Assembly: GCF_001640805.2 (NCBI RefSeq)
Contig: NC_066848.1
Span: 8,882,276-8,946,275, forward strand
Source: Lates calcarifer
Taxonomy: Eukaryota > Chordata > Actinopteri > Centropomidae
DNA: 64,000 nt
Reading direction: 5' to 3'
Each line of letters starts with the position of its first letter. Within the stretch, counting starts at the first letter, position 1. Below the pieces are notes generated by a model that saw only the letters and a list, made by a program, of their open reading frames with translations, did not search any database and was not told the origin of the DNA. Below are positions 61,088-64,000 of the stretch, piece after piece. A program made the position numbers and the translations under genes.

Positions 61088-64000
61088 GTGAGATCACCAC
61101 CCCTATCCCTCACCCACCCAATCCCCCCCACACCCACAACCATTTTTTTTTTTTACCATCAAAGTACCTTGAAAAACTAGCCCTTCATTTTTCTTTACTG
61201 CTTTCTTTACTACACCAACACATGGATACAGTTCCTCTTATCTCCGCAAGTGGTGTTGACAAGCTCCCCAGGAGAGAAATTGGACTCTATCAGCAGGGGC
61301 AGAGATGTGACCACAAAATATTCTCTACAAGTGCAAAACGGACGGTGGCCACACTCTCTCCATAAAAGTTAGATTTTAAAATCTTACAAAATATCACTTT
61401 TGGCCTTCACACAAAACAGATTACACCCTGAAAATGTGGTTGCACATTGGAATTCCACTGTACACAGCAGCGTACTGGCAGAGAGTTAAATGCTGATAGT
61501 GAGAAGTGTTTTCAATCTCCTGAATATTAGTAGTATGCTTTTTTTTGCACTTGGGCAGATGCAGTGCTGCTGCCTGGAAGAATGTGTCTGAATGTGTCTC
61601 TTGCAGAGCTACGTAGGTATTTGATAATTACCCGCTAATGACTTTGGGAGCCTCAATAAACAGAGCTCCAAAGGTGAACTGTTCATCCATCTGTCTGACA
61701 GTCATCAACGGCTAAACCATGCGTAGCTGCCAGATGTGTTGCAAGCTTCTCGCTTTTTCTCTCTGTGATGTCATGTTTTCTAAACTCTTTGGTAGCTCGC
61801 AGCGTGATGTTTTTGGCCGGAGTTCCCCGTCATCCAAAAATCTAAAAAAAATTGAGGTTTTGAGGTCCTCTGCTTCGGGGGGGAAAATCACATATAGCCT
61901 TTAGACCCTACAGTGCATATTCCCCAGGCCTTGACTGGCTTGTGATTTTGGTAGCTGCGCAATATTATGTGGGTGTGATCCTGTGTTTGAGCGAGGCTCT
62001 TTGATCTTCTCAAATGGGGTGTGGTTTGAGGATTCATTCTTTGTCTCACTAGCACACACACACCCATACAATGGTGCCCAGATGTTCATAGCTGCACCTG
62101 AGGGACAGACTCTCTGAAACATTCACTCCAGGGCGGGGGGGTGGAGTAAATGTGGATAAACAGAGTTAGCTCTATAAATGTAATGTAAGCCAAAAGAGCA
62201 TTACCATACAGTTCATGTGTTCAGTGGTTAGGAGCTCCTCTTGCCATAGGCAGAGGCACGTGGTGAGTGGCTGTGTGGTGAGGCTTGCGGTCACACAACT
62301 CCACTGAAAGTAACAAATTTGATTTTACACCTGGGGCAAAGATATGTGTGAGGTGCTTTATGAGTTTCTCTGAATTGGAACCCAATTAGGTTTTATTAGA
62401 GTGTAAAACATGGCAGTGTATCAGCTAAAGTAACCACATAAGCGAGCTGGCATGGCCATAATACTTAGTCATTCACTGGCGTGCTGTTCCAGTGCATGGG
62501 CTAAACAAAGATAGGCTGTTGCTGTCAGTGTTATTGCTTTGAAATGAGCGGAGCTTTAACTGGAAGGCATCTCGTGCCGTTATGTGGGTGTATATTTCTG
62601 CTGGTGGAGCGATATAATCTTTGTTTACATCTGTCTCTGGTTTCTCTGTCATTACCTTTAACTTGCTACAATGTGCCAATTGTTCTTGGACGCCGAATTG
62701 TCGTTTCTTTTCTTTCTTTGTTCCACAGTGGCTGTTTTGCACAGCTACGTATCTTGCTAGCGAAGGAATTCCCATTAGCTTACAATGGGGGGGGGGGAAA
62801 CCTCAGCATATCAAATAGCGCTTACATCAGGCCTCCTTCCCTGCTAACTCACCACTCTGTGGAGGAAAACCTAGGGTGCCGAGTCAGGTAGGGCAAAGGG
62901 GAGGATGAAAGGCTGACACTGACTAAATAACCACAGAAGTGCCGGAGCACTGACCAAGCCAGGTTGTACCAACGTCATGGGTTGTTCTGCTGCTGAGTTG
63001 CTCTGGTGATTTACTGCTGAGTGTGTGGCAGTAATAGTAGAGAGATCAGCTAAATGCTCTGCAAAAAACTGAAGCCAATTTTCCAAAGCACAACTTAAAT
63101 TGTTAAAAAAAGGTCTCTAAAACAAAGTAGCTTCTCTTAAGTGCACTACTCTTTATGCTGATTAAAAGTGAAACAAACCACAAATTACATAATAGTGTTT
63201 TTCCTTTTAACACTTTAAACGTAGCTTTAATATTTCTTCCCATGTGGATAACTATTGCAAATTTGAAATAAAGCCTTTGGCCCCGAGTATGAACCCGAGC
63301 CTAAGTGTGTGTTGTTGTAGTGACACACAGGGGAAGCTGGCTCCCTACTCCCTACTCCGGCCACACAGAGAAAACTACGGACCTTAACTGTAAGTGTGAC
63401 AGCTTAATGATGCCCTGCATTTCCATGACCCCCCCATCCCCAACCATTCAACCCACCCACCCACCCTCCAAACATACACACACATACTCGCTGTGTTTAG
63501 TGCAGTGTGATGCCTACAAGTGGCTTGTTGTGCTCTTGTGTACGCATATTCACTCTTATTTTCAACGGGGGTGAGATAACTTCCTCTTAGAAATGAAGGT
63601 TGTCCATCAAGCCAAGTCGAATCAGTCATTAAATCCGCTGAAAAGTGGAGAGCAGTGATTTTATGATTTTCATTTACAGTTGGGCACTTTCTTAGAGTAC
63701 ACCCTTATGTTTTAGAAATACTAACTTGACTGTACTTTCCGTGGCTTCAGGCATATAATGTTGGTCAAAGAGAGTGATGAATATCATGTTTTACACTTTG
63801 TGGGTTCTGTTATTCTCCTCACAAGTCTTGAGTTTACATACTTTAGCTTCTGCCTATTTATTTTTCATCTCTAAATTAGACACTTATGCGCTGCAGTATG
63901 GGACATGAAAGGGCATGCCACTCCTGTTTACCTGTCTGGTTTCCTGAGGTCATGTAGGCCACATTACCACCTACATGCCTGACTAATTTCAGCTACGTCT
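61088..64000 (+). other. efemp2: Intron of the fibulin gene, unfinished at window edge
   Basis: No further EGF-type exon (DIDEC or DVDEC start) is visible up to 64000. The interval has C-rich tracts near 61120 and 63425-63470, a G-run near 62789, and no recognised element. The next exon is expected to begin with two bases completing an Asp codon. Confidence 0.65.

Noticed and set aside
60721..61365. 214-codon read-through frame over the third fibulin exon
   Set aside because: Only 60797-61087 is exon; the rest is intron read through a GTGAGA donor and an upstream pyrimidine tract.
1..64000. CRISPR arrays, operons or bacterial mobile systems
   Set aside because: The sequence is vertebrate nuclear DNA with spliced genes; no regularly spaced repeat arrays occur.

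Overview
The window is nuclear DNA from a ray-finned fish, most probably a percomorph teleost. It has vertebrate genes split by many short introns, frequent CA/GT microsatellites, and several interspersed repeat families that look like those common in percomorph genomes. Names rest on remembered human protein sequences; no database search was possible.

Layout. (1) From 1 to about 23.7 kb, minus strand: the 5' two-thirds of tp53bp2 (ASPP2, the p53-binding PP1 regulator). The gene runs off the left edge inside a long proline-rich exon. Eleven complete core coding exons plus that partial exon chain together in phase. One exon carries a one-base frameshift, and two small extra exons look like in-frame cassettes. 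Intron 1 is about 11 kb. (2) From about 25.1 to 37.3 kb, plus strand: complete xpo5 (exportin-5), 33 coding exons giving about 1,218 residues, arranged head-to-head with tp53bp2. It includes a 27-base microexon and an AT-AC intron with textbook U12 signals. (3) At 42.08 to 42.75 kb, plus strand: a complete three-exon secreted type-2 cystatin with a GC-AG intron. (4) From 42.8 to 60.3 kb: about 17 kb with no recognisable exon, containing microsatellites, one repeat copy and one perfect X-box-like palindrome. (5) From 60.29 kb to the right edge, plus strand: the first three coding exons of a short fibulin, best matched to efemp2 (fibulin-4), continuing beyond the window.

The genes do not form one pathway. 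XPO5 exports pre-miRNAs, ASPP2 steers p53 and PP1, the cystatin inhibits cysteine proteases, and fibulin-4 supports elastic fibre assembly. The cystatin and EFEMP2-like pair recalls human 11q13, where CST6 and EFEMP2 lie close together. I see no new multi-gene system. The most informative signals are splicing signals: the U12 AT-AC intron, the GC-AG intron, the microexons, tandem acceptors and the apparent frameshift.
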